DNA of 56,265 nt, from assembly GCA_002696275.1 (NCBI GenBank), contig NZRO01000025.1:172670-228934 (forward strand), given 5' to 3'. A program made the position numbers and the translations under genes. Origin of the DNA: Flavobacteriales bacterium. GTDB taxonomy: Bacteria; Bacteroidota; Bacteroidia; Flavobacteriales; BACL11. The notes beneath the pieces are model-generated. The model did not search any database. It was not told the DNA's origin and saw nothing but the letters and a program-made list of their open reading frames with translations. Positions 44,811-54,182 of the stretch are shown piece after piece (within the stretch, counting starts at the first letter, position 1; every line of letters begins with the position of its first letter).

Positions 44811-46826
44811 ATGTCAGTTTTAGATTCTAAAATTCCAAAAGGTCCATTAAAAGATAAATGGACTAATCACAAAAACAAGATTGATCTTGTAAACCCAGCT
44901 AATAAAAGAAATATAGATATTATTGTTGTGGGTACAGGTTTGGCGGGTGGTTCTGCATCAGCCTCTCTTGCAGAGATGGGATACAATGTGAAAGCCTTTT
45001 GTTATCAAGACTCTCCAAGAAGAGCTCATTCTATCGCAGCACAAGGGGGGATAAATGCAGCAAAAAATTATCAAAACGATGGAGATTCGGTTTACAGATT
45101 GTTTTATGATACAGTAAAAGGAGGAGACTATAGAGCAAGAGAAGCAAATGTGCATAGATTAGCTGAAGTCTCAGGGAATATAATTGACCAGTGTGTTGCA
45201 CAAGGAGTTCCTTTTGCTAGGGAATATGGAGGGAAATTAGATAACCGTTCTTTTGGTGGGGTATTAGTTTCTAGAACATTTTATGCTAAAGGTCAAACCG
45301 GTCAACAATTACTTTTAGGGGCTTATTCTGCAATGAATCGACAGATTGCAAAGGGAAAAATACAAATGTATAACCGTCATGAAATGGTTGAATTAGTAAC
45401 TATTAATGGAAAAGCAAGAGGAATTATCGCTAGAAATTTAGAAACAGGAAAATTAGAAAGACATTCAGCTCATGCTGTAGTAATAGCGAGTGGAGGATAT
45501 GGAAATGTATTCTTTTTATCTACCAATGCTATGGGCTCCAATGCGACAGCCGCTTGGAAAATTCACAAAAAAGGCGCCTTTTTTGCCAATCCTTGTTATA
45601 CACAGATACATCCAACATGTGTACCAAGAAGTGGGGAGCATCAATCTAAGCTAACTCTTATGTCTGAATCTTTAAGGAATGATGGTAGAATTTGGGTGCC
45701 TAAAAAGCTAGAAGATGTCAAAGCAATTAGATCGGGCAAGCTCAAACCAACAGATATAAAAGAAGAAGATAGAGATTATTATTTAGAAAGGAGATATCCT
45801 GCTTTTGGAAACTTGACACCAAGGGACGTAGCTTCTAGAGCAGCAAAAGAAAGGTGTGATGCGGGTTACGGAGTAAATCAGACGGGAGAAGCTGTTTATT
45901 TAGATTTCTCTTCTGCAATAGAACGATATGGAAAAGAGAAAGCTCTTTTACAAGGAATAGAAAATCCTACTAAAGAAAAGATAACTCAATTAGGAGAAGC
46001 TGTTATTGAAGCAAAATATGGAAATTTATTCCAAATGTATGAGAAGATTGTAGATGATAACCCATACAAAACACCAATGATGATTTTTCCCGCAGTACAC
46101 TATACGATGGGAGGAGTTTGGGTAGATTATAACCTTATGACCACTATTCCCGGGTGTTATTGTATTGGAGAGGCAAACTTTTCCGATCATGGAGCGAATA
46201 GACTAGGAGCTTCTGCGCTGATGCAAGGATTAGCTGACGGATATTTTGTGTTGCCATATACTATCGGAGAATATCTTTCAAACGAAATTAGAACAGGAAA
46301 AATATCTACAGAATCACCTGAATTTGAAGAGGCTGAAAAATCAGTATCAAATCAAATAGACAAATTAATGGCTGTAAACGGAACAAAATCTGTAGATTAT
46401 TTCCACAAACAATTAGGAAAAATTATGTGGGAGTATGTGGGGATGTCTAGAAATGAAGAGGGGCTAAAAAAGGCCATGACAGATATTAAGACAGTAAGAG
46501 CAGAATTTTGGAGAGATGTTAGGATACCAGGAGATAAAAATGAGATGAACAAAGAGTTGGAAAAGGCGGGTAGGGTATCGGACTTCTTGGAATTAGGAGA
46601 GTTATTTGCAAAAGACGCATTACATAGAAATGAAAGTTGTGGAGGTCATTTTAGGGAGGAGTCCGTTGAATTAGATGGATTACAAAAAGGAGAAGCAAAA
46701 AGAGATGATAAAAACTTTGCTTATGTAGCGGCTTGGGAATATCTTGGGGAGCCATCTGAAGCGGTCTTACATAAAGAAGAATTAGAATTTAACGATATAG
46801 AATTAAAACAAAGAAGTTATAAATAA
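44811..46826 (+). CDS. sdhA: Succinate dehydrogenase flavoprotein subunit
   Basis: Carries covalent FAD and oxidises succinate to fumarate (671 residues, the long Bacteroidetes/epsilon type). Motifs are [19 protein letters not shown] (FAD fold), [17 protein letters not shown] (the His of the flavin link), [19 protein letters not shown], and the capping-domain [16 protein letters not shown] with the active-site Arg. It lies 15 bases after sdhC and six before sdhB. Confidence 0.96.
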   Translation: MSVLDSKIPKGPLKDKWTNHKNKIDLVNPANKRNIDIIVVGTGLAGGSASASLAEMGYNVKAFCYQDSPRRAHSIAAQGGINAAKNYQNDGDSVYRLFYDTVKGGDYRAREANVHRLAEVSGNIIDQCVAQGVPFAREYGGKLDNRSFGGVLVSRTFYAKGQTGQQLLLGAYSAMNRQIAKGKIQMYNRHEMVELVTINGKARGIIARNLETGKLERHSAHAVVIASGGYGNVFFLSTNAMGSNATAAWKIHKKGAFFANPCYTQIHPTCVPRSGEHQSKLTLMSESLRNDGRIWVPKKLEDVKAIRSGKLKPTDIKEEDRDYYLERRYPAFGNLTPRDVASRAAKERCDAGYGVNQTGEAVYLDFSSAIERYGKEKALLQGIENPTKEKITQLGEAVIEAKYGNLFQMYEKIVDDNPYKTPMMIFPAVHYTMGGVWVDYNLMTTIPGCYCIGEANFSDHGANRLGASALMQGLADGYFVLPYTIGEYLSNEIRTGKISTESPEFEEAEKSVSNQIDKLMAVNGTKSVDYFHKQLGKIMWEYVGMSRNEEGLKKAMTDIKTVRAEFWRDVRIPGDKNEMNKELEKAGRVSDFLELGELFAKDALHRNESCGGHFREESVELDGLQKGEAKRDDKNFAYVAAWEYLGEPSEAVLHKEELEFNDIELKQRSYK

Positions 46827-46832
46827 AAAATC

Positions 46833-47585
46833 ATGAATTTAACACTTAAAGTCTGGAGACAAAAAAACAGAGAAGATAAGGGTAGATTAGAAAACTATAA
46901 TGTTACAGGAATCTCTGAACACACTTCTTTTTTAGAAATGTTAGATGTATTAAATGAACAATTAATTACAGAAGGTAAAGAGCCCGTCGCGTTTGACCAT
47001 GATTGTAGAGAGGGAATTTGTGGTATGTGTTCTTTGTATATAAATGGAGAAGCACACGGTCCTGACAGAAAAGTAACAACTTGTCAATTACACATGCGTA
47101 TGTTTAATGATGGTGATACTATTTATATAGAACCATGGCGTTCTTCTGCAATGCCAGTAATAAAGGATTTAATTGTTGACAGATCATCTTTTGACAGAAT
47201 ACAACAAGCGGGAGGTTTTGTTTCGGTAAATACATCTGGAAATACGCAAGACGCAAACGCTTTACCAATTCCTAAAATTAATGCAGACAAAGCATTTGAT
47301 GCTGCTACATGTATAGGTTGTGGAGCTTGTGTTGCTACTTGTAAAAATTCCTCTGCTATGCTGTTTGTAGCTGCTAAAGTTTCTCAGTACTCTTACTTGC
47401 CACAAGGACAGGTAGAACGAAAGGAAAGAGTGTTAAATATGGTGGAACAAATGGACAAAGAAGGTTTTGGAAATTGTACGAACACAGGAGCGTGTGAGAT
47501 TGAGTGCCCTAAGGGAATTTCAATTGAATATATCGCCAGAATGAATAAGGAGTATTTGTCTGCGTCTTATACTTCTGAAGAGTAA
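46833..47585 (+). CDS. sdhB: Succinate dehydrogenase iron-sulfur subunit
   Basis: Electron carrier between SdhA and SdhC, 250 residues. Cys motifs for three clusters are present: CREGICGMC and the later TTCQL for the [2Fe-2S] centre, [11 protein letters not shown] for the [4Fe-4S] centre and [13 protein letters not shown] for the [3Fe-4S] centre. Last gene of sdhCAB and an expected client of the nearby Suf machinery. Confidence 0.96.
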   Translation: MNLTLKVWRQKNREDKGRLENYNVTGISEHTSFLEMLDVLNEQLITEGKEPVAFDHDCREGICGMCSLYINGEAHGPDRKVTTCQLHMRMFNDGDTIYIEPWRSSAMPVIKDLIVDRSSFDRIQQAGGFVSVNTSGNTQDANALPIPKINADKAFDAATCIGCGACVATCKNSSAMLFVAAKVSQYSYLPQGQVERKERVLNMVEQMDKEGFGNCTNTGACEIECPKGISIEYIARMNKEYLSASYTSEE

Positions 47586-47617
47586 AGCGTTAATTCCTGA
47601 AGAAAACTATTTTTGAT

Positions 47618-48280
47618 ATGAAGAAATATAAAATTCCATCATATTACCCCGCGCCAGAAAGAGAATATATAATACTAAGTATACAAGAATTTATAGCGGC
47701 GTATAACAAGTATCTTAGCAAATCAGTTGAGCCAAATTTTGACCTTGTTTTTCAACAGTGGTTTGACAGCGAATATCGTTATAATGACATTCCTCAGGGA
47801 GAAGAGTTTTACGCCCAATCTACCGATATAGATATAGAATATCCAGATGGCACAACTAAACACTTCAAGATTCCGGTAGTAGGTAAGTCACGCGAAGAGG
47901 AAGAATCAGATTTAGTTAAAAACATGAATGATTATGATATATTAATGGAATGTCATATGGAGTGGACTGGTGGGACCTGGAATACTTTTTCAATAAAATT
48001 AGAAGATGATGAAGAGTTTAACCCTAAAAAAATTAAAGCAATAGGAAAATATGGTTTAATTATTGATTATACTTATACCGGAGAATATCTGTTTGAAAGC
48101 GAGGATGATTATGAATTAACAGATGGTTATATTAGTGTTTTTAGTTCTATTTTTTACAATGGTTCAATACATAAAATAAATCTTGAAGACCTGCGGTCAA
48201 ATTTAGAAGCGAAAGAAGTTCCAATGGTTCCAGATAGAGTTTTAAATTATCTAATAGATGATATTAAAAATCAAGAGTAA
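47618..48280 (+). CDS. Hypothetical acidic cytoplasmic protein
   Basis: A 220-residue protein not recognised. It has no signal peptide or membrane helix, and is rich in Asp, Glu and Tyr (for example ESEDDYELTDGYISVF), with beta-type segments such as IDIEYPDGTTKHFKIPVVG. A TATTTTTG promoter box ends only two bases before the ATG, so it may be transcribed independently of sdhCAB. The last 17 bases overlap the convergent nitrilase-family gene. No function is assigned. Confidence 0.75.
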   Translation: MKKYKIPSYYPAPEREYIILSIQEFIAAYNKYLSKSVEPNFDLVFQQWFDSEYRYNDIPQGEEFYAQSTDIDIEYPDGTTKHFKIPVVGKSREEEESDLVKNMNDYDILMECHMEWTGGTWNTFSIKLEDDEEFNPKKIKAIGKYGLIIDYTYTGEYLFESEDDYELTDGYISVFSSIFYNGSIHKINLEDLRSNLEAKEVPMVPDRVLNYLIDDIKNQE

Positions 48281-49043
48281 AATCATCTCTATCTTGCAAG
48301 AAGTTTAATTGTCTTCTTTTTAATTTAACATCTTCTAAACTAATTTCAATTTGTAAAACCTCTTGAATGTTGTCTTTGGCAGAAATTAACTTATTTCCAA
48401 ATGCGTCAAAAGCTTTTGTATGTCCATTAAAGTGAATTCCATTCCCATCTTGACCTATTCTGTTTACCCCAATCGTATAACACTGGTTTTCTATTGAGCG
48501 TGCCTTTAAAAGAGTATCCCAAGAGTCAATTCTTTTTATGGGCCAATTAGCAAGATAAATCAACAGGTCATAATCAACATTGTTTCTGCTAAATACAGGA
48601 AATCGTAAATCATAGCAGATGAGCGGACATATTTTCCAACCCTCTTCTTTAATAATCAAGCGTTTGCTGCCTTTTTCTAAATATTTTCCTTCTTTGGTTA
48701 AGGAGAATAAATGATATTTATCATAAGTGTAGATGTCTCCATTTTTATTAACCCAAACCAAGCGATTATATACTTTCTCCCCTTTTTTTATCATTAACGT
48801 TCCAGATACAGAACATTTTTTGCTTTTGGAAAGATCTTTCATCCAACGTACAGTTTGACCATCCATAGACTCTGCTAAAGAATTATCCTCTGGGCAGAAT
48901 GCCGTATTAAACATTTCAGGAAGAAGTATAAGGTCTGTTTCGCCTATATCGGAAACTAATGTTTTAAAGCTGGATAGATTTTTAACTATATCCTTCCAAT
49001 AAATGTTAGATTGGACTAAAGAGACATTTAATTTACTTTTCAT
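48264..49043 (-). CDS. Nitrilase-superfamily amidohydrolase (omega-amidase-like)
   Basis: C-N hydrolase, likely acting on alpha-keto amides such as 2-oxoglutaramate. From MKSKLNVSLVQSNIYWKD the protein has 259 residues. The Glu-Lys-Cys triad is visible: Glu in LILLPEMFNTAF, Lys in YDKYHLFSLTKEG and Cys in CPLICYDLRFPVFSRN, with a second conserved Glu later. The upstream ATG at 49061 lies beyond the TATTTTTG promoter box and is rejected. Its 3' end overlaps the hypothetical gene by 17 bases. Confidence 0.88.
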   Translation of the reverse strand: MKSKLNVSLVQSNIYWKDIVKNLSSFKTLVSDIGETDLILLPEMFNTAFCPEDNSLAESMDGQTVRWMKDLSKSKKCSVSGTLMIKKGEKVYNRLVWVNKNGDIYTYDKYHLFSLTKEGKYLEKGSKRLIIKEEGWKICPLICYDLRFPVFSRNNVDYDLLIYLANWPIKRIDSWDTLLKARSIENQCYTIGVNRIGQDGNGIHFNGHTKAFDAFGNKLISAKDNIQEVLQIEISLEDVKLKRRQLNFLQDRDDFTLDF

Positions 49044-49048
49044 TCGCT

Positions 49049-49077
49049 CAAAAATAGGCATAAAAAAAGTAAGTCAA
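49049..49077 (-). promoter_or_regulatory. Amidohydrolase promoter, TTG-N18-TATTTTTG
   Basis: On the minus strand, TTG at 49077-49075 and TATTTTTG at 49056-49049 with an 18-base spacer. The box ends five bases before the ATG at 49043, suggesting a leaderless or one-base-leader mRNA. Confidence 0.6.
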
Positions 49078-49223
49078 ATGGAGTTGTTATTAATATTTAA
49101 AATCTAATATTCAACTTCAGCCAATATGTTAAAAACTTAAGAAATTGATTGGTTTTTATGAGTCACAAGAGGTTGTTAAAATAAATGTTAATTTAGCTAC
49201 TTAATATAAAGAATAAAAATCAT

Positions 49224-49520
49224 ATGGACGAGTTAATTAATAATGTTAAAATTTGGGCAGAAGAAAAAAACCTACTAAATAAAGAAAATAGTCATGCACA
49301 AATGTTAAAAGTTTTAGAGGAGGTTGGAGAGACAGCTGGAGCTCTGCTTAAGAACAAAAATCAAGAAATTATAGATGGATTAGGTGATAGTTTTGTAACT
49401 TTAATTATTCTTTGTTACCAGCTTGAAATAGAACCAAAAGAATGTCTTCAAGTTGCTTGGGATGAAATAAAAAACAGGAAGGGAAAAACAGTTAATGGAA
49501 CTTTTATAAGAGAAGAATAA
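49224..49520 (+). CDS. MazG-like nucleotide pyrophosphohydrolase
   Basis: A 98-residue all-helical protein of the MazG-like superfamily, expected to hydrolyse a nucleoside triphosphate to the monophosphate. The metal-binding carboxylates are in LKVLEEVGETAGAL (ExxE) and IIDGLGDSFVTLII (the Asp-rich second helix). The length is that of a single MazG domain. It stands alone, about 160 bases from the divergent amidohydrolase. Substrate unknown. Confidence 0.85.
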   Translation: MDELINNVKIWAEEKNLLNKENSHAQMLKVLEEVGETAGALLKNKNQEIIDGLGDSFVTLIILCYQLEIEPKECLQVAWDEIKNRKGKTVNGTFIREE

Positions 49521-49699
49521 TACTAAATTCCCCCAATATCTTATAAAATTTTCAGTCTGAAATAAGAACCCAAGAACCGAACATTAGACTTAATGTTTCT
49601 TATATTTTATGTTTGATTTTGTGTTTCTGTAAGTATCTTTTATTATTCTTTAAGTATTCTATACAAATTCATATACATGAATATTAAAATTGAATTTTA

Positions 49700-50755
49700 T
49701 TAGAACCCTTGTGTAATCCAATCTAATTCCAAATCCCAATTTTCTCTAATAGTAATTTTTTCAGGGTAATAAGACATTTTTTCCGCCTGTTTTTGTTCTG
49801 CAAAATCCCCCGTGTCCCAATATCCATTTTTGTTATCATCTCTAAAAACTCTCACAACATATTCTCCTGTAGATATATTTTTAAGTGTATAATCCGCTGT
49901 ATTTGCAAAACTTTCTTGAAGTATTACTATACCCCCCCTCATTAATTGAACTACAACATTTCCATCAAAATCAGACTTTAAAGTCAGACTCCCCCCCTTT
50001 GTTATTGAGGTGTCATTCACTATTTCTGTAGAATCAGTTTGGTATAGTGGATTAAAAGTAAATAATTCTATTAAACTATCTTTCCCTGCAATAATTATTT
50101 TATTCGAAAAAGAAATAATATCCTCCTCATGATAGATGTAATCCTCGCCCGAGATAGAAACTATTTTATAATTACCATCAATAATATTATTAAAACTAAA
50201 TCCACCCTCGTTGTTTGATTTGCAAACATAACTTGGAATAGTATTAAACATTATAGAATCAGCGATGTCATAACTAAACATCATGACCCAATGATTAGCT
50301 TCTGCTTTATGACTAAATGAATTTTTAAGAACCCCCCTAAGAGAATTTGTTTTAATGTTCATTTTCAAAGTATCATATGATTTAATATTATAGGTGAAAT
50401 CTTTTATCAAATTACCCTCAGTTATATCTTTAATACAATTATTTAATGAAATCGTGTATTCAATATTCTCTATAAGCTCGTTTTTAAAAGTTACTTCTAA
50501 AACATTATTTTTAATCTTGTGAGAGATGTTTTCTACAGGAGGAGAAGTATAAAAATTACTTAAAAATTGATGTTCTTGAATCTTTTCATTAAACGATAAG
50601 TGTAGTGTTTTTAATTTTTTAGTGTCGTAGGTTAATAGATGAACACTATTAACAAGTTGTGGTGGATCCGTATCTTTACCCCCCCCCTCGGGCATTACCA
50701 TGTTTGCACAACTGCTGAAAATTAAGATTAAAATAAAAAAAGAGTAATTTTTCAC
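49700..50755 (-). CDS. Ig-like-domain lipoprotein
   Basis: A 351-residue lipoprotein: GTG start, MKNYSFFILILIF, lipobox IFSSC with Cys16, then the MPEGGGKDTDPPQLV stretch typical of Bacteroidetes surface lipoproteins with an Ig-like (Big_5) domain. Later FDGNVVVQLMRGG and RVFRDDNKNGYWDTGDF suggest further beta-sandwich domains, the last like a calcium-loop. Function unknown. It is downstream of nrdA on the same strand after 49 bases. Runs of 9, 7 and 7 G on the coding strand are unusual for such an AT-rich genome. Confidence 0.85.
   Translation of the reverse strand: MKNYSFFILILIFSSCANMVMPEGGGKDTDPPQLVNSVHLLTYDTKKLKTLHLSFNEKIQEHQFLSNFYTSPPVENISHKIKNNVLEVTFKNELIENIEYTISLNNCIKDITEGNLIKDFTYNIKSYDTLKMNIKTNSLRGVLKNSFSHKAEANHWVMMFSYDIADSIMFNTIPSYVCKSNNEGGFSFNNIIDGNYKIVSISGEDYIYHEEDIISFSNKIIIAGKDSLIELFTFNPLYQTDSTEIVNDTSITKGGSLTLKSDFDGNVVVQLMRGGIVILQESFANTADYTLKNISTGEYVVRVFRDDNKNGYWDTGDFAEQKQAEKMSYYPEKITIRENWDLELDWITQGF
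50679..50687 (-). repeat. G9 homopolymer inside a lipoprotein gene
   Basis: Nine G in a row on the coding strand, at codons 23-26 (Glu-Gly-Gly-Gly), just after the lipobox. Shorter G7 runs lie near 49991-49997 and 49932-49938 in the same gene. Adding or losing one G here would switch the protein off just after its signal peptide, the arrangement of a phase-variable gene. G6-G7 runs occur elsewhere in the window too. Confidence 0.6.
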
Positions 50756-50804
50756 GCTAATTCCTAATTGTGAGATTCAAAGAAAATAAAACTTATCTAA
50801 TGTA

Positions 50805-52562
50805 TTATGCCTCGCAGGTAGTACATTCTTTCTGCTGTTTAAACTGTTGAGCAGCATTCATACTGTGTTGATAGTAAAGAGATTTAAGACCAAGTTCCCA
50901 ACCTTTTATGTATAATTTGTTGATTTCTTTCGCGGACATATTCGGGTGCACCATTAAATTAATAGATTGTCCCTGATCAATATAGTTTTGTCTGTTAGCG
51001 GCCTGATAAATAATATCCATTTGGTCAATTTCACAATATGTTTTAAAAACGTCCTTTTCGTTGTCTGTCAAAAAATCTAGATGTTGAACAGACCCATCTC
51101 TTTCCCTAATACTATGCCAAACATCGTTGTTGTTCATTCCCTTCTCTTCAAGTAATTTAATTAAAAATGGATTCTTAATTGTTGTTTTAGTTTTTGCAAT
51201 ATCTTTTACATATATATTAGACCATATTGGCTCAATTCCTTGAGAAACTTGGCCCAGAATGAACGCAGAAGAAGTTGTTGGGGCAACAGCGTTTAATGTA
51301 GTATTTCTTCGCCCCACACCCTTAAGAACTTTTGGTTCACCAAACTTAACAGCCATTTCTTCTGAGGCTTTATATGATTTATTTTTTATTAACTTAAAAA
51401 TTTCTGTATTTAGATAATATGCTTCTTGACTATTAAAAGCAACCATTTTTGATTGAAGCAAAGAATGCCACCCAAGTACCCCTAGACCTAGAGCTCTGTG
51501 TTCAGAAGCAAATTTATAAGCTCTTTCCATGAACATAAATGTTTGTTGATCATCAAGATCTGACGAGTTTTTGTACTCATCTAGCTTCTCAATAAATTCA
51601 GAAATTACAGCGTCTAAGAAATAAATCATTGTTTCTACAGCGTCAGTGTCCTTCCACTTATCATAATGTAATACATTTATAGAAGATAAACAACACACAA
51701 ACGACCAGTCCTCGTTAGTAGGCAACATTATTTCGGTACACAAATTACTAGCGTTTATACTCCACTGATTTTTCTGGTATACCTCAGGAGCTCCACTGTT
51801 GGCGTTATCCTTAAAAAAGATGTAGGGATAACCGATTTCACCACGCCTTTGTAGTACTTTGGCCCAAATGTTTCTTTTTTCCACATCTCCATCAATCATT
51901 TCCTTCATCCATTTATTTGTGACCGTTACACCATGCGTAAGTTCTTGAATGGGATTTCCCTCGGTTCCAATCTCTAAAAATTCTAAAATATCGTCGTGTT
52001 CTACTGGTAAATATGGAGAGAACCTTCCTCTTCTTACAGATCCCTGACTTACAACATCTACCATTGTTTCAAAAAGCTTCATTATGTGCACAGCCCCCGA
52101 AGCTTCTCCATTGTCTTTAACTTTAGCTCCTCTAGATCTTATATGTCCAAAATACCCAGAGGTTCCCCCTCCTAATTTAGACATCATTCCAACTTCAGAT
52201 TGAGAGTAAAGAATATTTCCCATATCGTCGGCGATGTTAGATCCGAAGCAGCTTATCGGAAGCCCTCTTTTTTTACCAAAATTAGACCATACTGGTGATG
52301 ATAATGAATAAAACCCTTGTTCCATATAATTAAAGAATTTATCCGCAAAACCTTTAATTTGAAGAATTTGTTCAGCTCTTTCCGCAATTTCTTTTATTCT
52401 ATCTTCCGGCTTTGTCCCTTCGGGAATATATCCTGCCGATAAAAAATTCCTACTATGATCTGTTAACCATTTGAAGCTGTTGTTGCTCGATTCCTTGTTA
52501 ATGGCTATTGGGTTGTTGTCTAGTTCTTGTGCTTTACCTAAATTTTCTTGTACTTTATTCAT
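50805..52562 (-). CDS. nrdA: Ribonucleotide reductase alpha subunit, no ATP-cone
   Basis: Catalytic subunit of a class I ribonucleotide reductase, 585 residues, shorter than the usual 750-850 because the N-terminal ATP-cone is absent. Active-site residues are Cys105 (PISCFGS), Asn273-Cys275-Glu277 (ASNLCTEIM), and the partner Cys in SFVCCLSSINV; the radical-transfer Tyr pair is in SLYYQHS and the redox Cys pair is the C-terminal CTTC. It starts one base after the nrdB stop. Overall activity control is presumably moved to the ATP-cone on NrdB. Confidence 0.95.
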   Translation of the reverse strand: MNKVQENLGKAQELDNNPIAINKESSNNSFKWLTDHSRNFLSAGYIPEGTKPEDRIKEIAERAEQILQIKGFADKFFNYMEQGFYSLSSPVWSNFGKKRGLPISCFGSNIADDMGNILYSQSEVGMMSKLGGGTSGYFGHIRSRGAKVKDNGEASGAVHIMKLFETMVDVVSQGSVRRGRFSPYLPVEHDDILEFLEIGTEGNPIQELTHGVTVTNKWMKEMIDGDVEKRNIWAKVLQRRGEIGYPYIFFKDNANSGAPEVYQKNQWSINASNLCTEIMLPTNEDWSFVCCLSSINVLHYDKWKDTDAVETMIYFLDAVISEFIEKLDEYKNSSDLDDQQTFMFMERAYKFASEHRALGLGVLGWHSLLQSKMVAFNSQEAYYLNTEIFKLIKNKSYKASEEMAVKFGEPKVLKGVGRRNTTLNAVAPTTSSAFILGQVSQGIEPIWSNIYVKDIAKTKTTIKNPFLIKLLEEKGMNNNDVWHSIRERDGSVQHLDFLTDNEKDVFKTYCEIDQMDIIYQAANRQNYIDQGQSINLMVHPNMSAKEINKLYIKGWELGLKSLYYQHSMNAAQQFKQQKECTTCEA

Positions 52563-52563
52563 T

Positions 52564-53838
52564 TTAAAAAAGATCGTCTGCGGTTATACTTTGGGTTCTT
52601 TTACTGTAATTGATAGATCTTTTTACAAAAAAGTCCCCGTGTTTGGTTCCTATAATTTCATCATTAAACCACTCTGTTTCATTAAGAATGGCAGGGTCTG
52701 TTTTAAACACTTTTTTCAACCCAATACTCTCAAGTGATCTATTAAACCTATCTTTAATAAATTCTTTAACTTGTTTTTTAGGTAAAAAGTCTAATTCACC
52801 CTCCTCAAAAATCCAATCAATTATTGCGCTTTCTGCTCCGTAAGCGTCGATACACATTGTTTGTATTCTATTTTCGTATTCTTCATCAAACCAGTCTGGA
52901 TTTTCATCTTTTACAATTTTAATTAAATCAATCCCAAAATCTCCATGAATTTGCTCCTCTTTTGACGTAGCTTCTACTACATTAGAAATGCCCTTCAACA
53001 TATTTTTATGTTTGTTAAAAGCCATGATTATCAGGAATTGTGAAAAAAGAGAGACATGCTCTATAAATAATGAGAAAAGTAATACAGATTCAACATAATC
53101 TTTGTTGCTTTCACTCTTAGAACTTGCTAAAGCTCCGTCTAGATACCTAACCCTTTTCATTATTACAGGATTTTTTTTCAAATTTTGAAACTCCGTGTTA
53201 AGCCCTAGAATTTCTAATAAATGAGAATAAGCATCTGTATGTCTAACCTCACTTTCAGCGAAGGTAGCTCCCACCGAACCAATCTCGGGTTTTGGTATTC
53301 TATGATATATATCGCCCCAAAAACTTTTAACAGCAACCTCAATTTGGGAAATAGCAAGCATAGCGTTTTTAATAGCGCTCTTCTCAACATTTGTAAGGTG
53401 TGTTTTAAAATCTTGTATATCGCTTGTAAAATTGAATTCTGAGTGAATCCAGTATGAGTGTCTTATTGCGTCAACATAATCGTACAATTCAGGATATTCA
53501 TATGGTTTAAGTGTAATTCTTCTGTCAAAAACATTTCTTTTTCTCTTTCGAGATTGCTCGTTTCTATATAATATATATGACTTCGCAACACTTAAATACT
53601 CGCTCTGCATAAGCGTTTGTTCGACTAAATCCTGAATCTCTTCTACATTAGGGATGTAATAAGGTATTTTCTTTTTTCTTTCAATTAAGACACTATATAC
53701 TTTTTGAGAAACTTTTTCTGCTTCACTTTCTCCGCCCTCATTAACTGAATTCATAGCTTTAGCTATAGCTTCTGTAATTTTTTCAATTAAAAACGGTTTT
53801 TTTACATGGGTTCTTTTATAAATTTCTTCTATTTGCAT
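52564..53838 (-). CDS. nrdB: Ribonucleotide reductase beta subunit with ATP-cone
   Basis: Radical-generating subunit, 424 residues. Residues about 10-100 form an ATP-cone (VKKPFLIEKITEAIAKAM, then YLSVAKSYILYRNEQSRKR), normally found on the alpha subunit. The ferritin-like core follows with metal ligands in ESEVRHTDAYSHLLEILG (E-x2-H-x3-Y) and EEQIHGDFG (E-x2-H). This layout matches the Flavobacteria NrdB type in which dATP acts through the beta subunit (described in Leeuwenhoekiella). The metal may be Mn rather than Fe; that is not decided by sequence. First gene of nrdB-nrdA-lipoprotein. Confidence 0.95.
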   Translation of the reverse strand: MQIEEIYKRTHVKKPFLIEKITEAIAKAMNSVNEGGESEAEKVSQKVYSVLIERKKKIPYYIPNVEEIQDLVEQTLMQSEYLSVAKSYILYRNEQSRKRKRNVFDRRITLKPYEYPELYDYVDAIRHSYWIHSEFNFTSDIQDFKTHLTNVEKSAIKNAMLAISQIEVAVKSFWGDIYHRIPKPEIGSVGATFAESEVRHTDAYSHLLEILGLNTEFQNLKKNPVIMKRVRYLDGALASSKSESNKDYVESVLLFSLFIEHVSLFSQFLIIMAFNKHKNMLKGISNVVEATSKEEQIHGDFGIDLIKIVKDENPDWFDEEYENRIQTMCIDAYGAESAIIDWIFEEGELDFLPKKQVKEFIKDRFNRSLESIGLKKVFKTDPAILNETEWFNDEIIGTKHGDFFVKRSINYSKRTQSITADDLF

Positions 53839-54182
53839 ATCTAATTTTCTTTAAATAAAATCTGTGATTCAAATTACAACAAAACAAACAATCAATTTCT
53901 TTTGTGCGTGATTCTTTTTAACAATAAGAAGTTAAAAAATAGAAAACGACCAAAAAAATATAGTCTATATGAGTTCACAATTTTAAAAAAATTAAAATCA
54001 TAATTAAGCAAAAAACAATAAGAAAAAATTAATATTTTTTTAACAATCAAAAACATTAAATACCTACTAGATTAAGACAAAAAACAAGAAAAAACAAGAT
54101 AAAACATAAGTTGTTGAAAATCAACACTATGATTTCAAAGATAAAAATAGCATTCTGTTTTTTTAGAAATAGTTTTTAACAA
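53839..54182. other. A/T-rich gene-free region upstream of nrdB
   Basis: About 344 bases with no supportable ORF. On the minus strand it runs from the purQ end to the nrdB start. A TATCTTTG -7 box at 54136-54143 (minus) would start an RNA nearly 300 bases ahead of nrdB, giving a long leader. A short stem GTTGA-TTT-TCAAC lies at 54113-54125. The rest is a purine-rich stretch on the plus strand with loose AAAACAAG-like repeats. No NrdR box or known riboswitch was recognised. Confidence 0.5.

Noticed and set aside
49521-49699. A small RNA gene between the MazG-like and lipoprotein genes
   Set aside because: The sequence is AT-rich without a strong fold or a promoter-terminator pair.
53839-54182. 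NrdR boxes or a cobalamin riboswitch ahead of nrdB
   Set aside because: No matching paired palindromes or conserved core elements were seen by eye.
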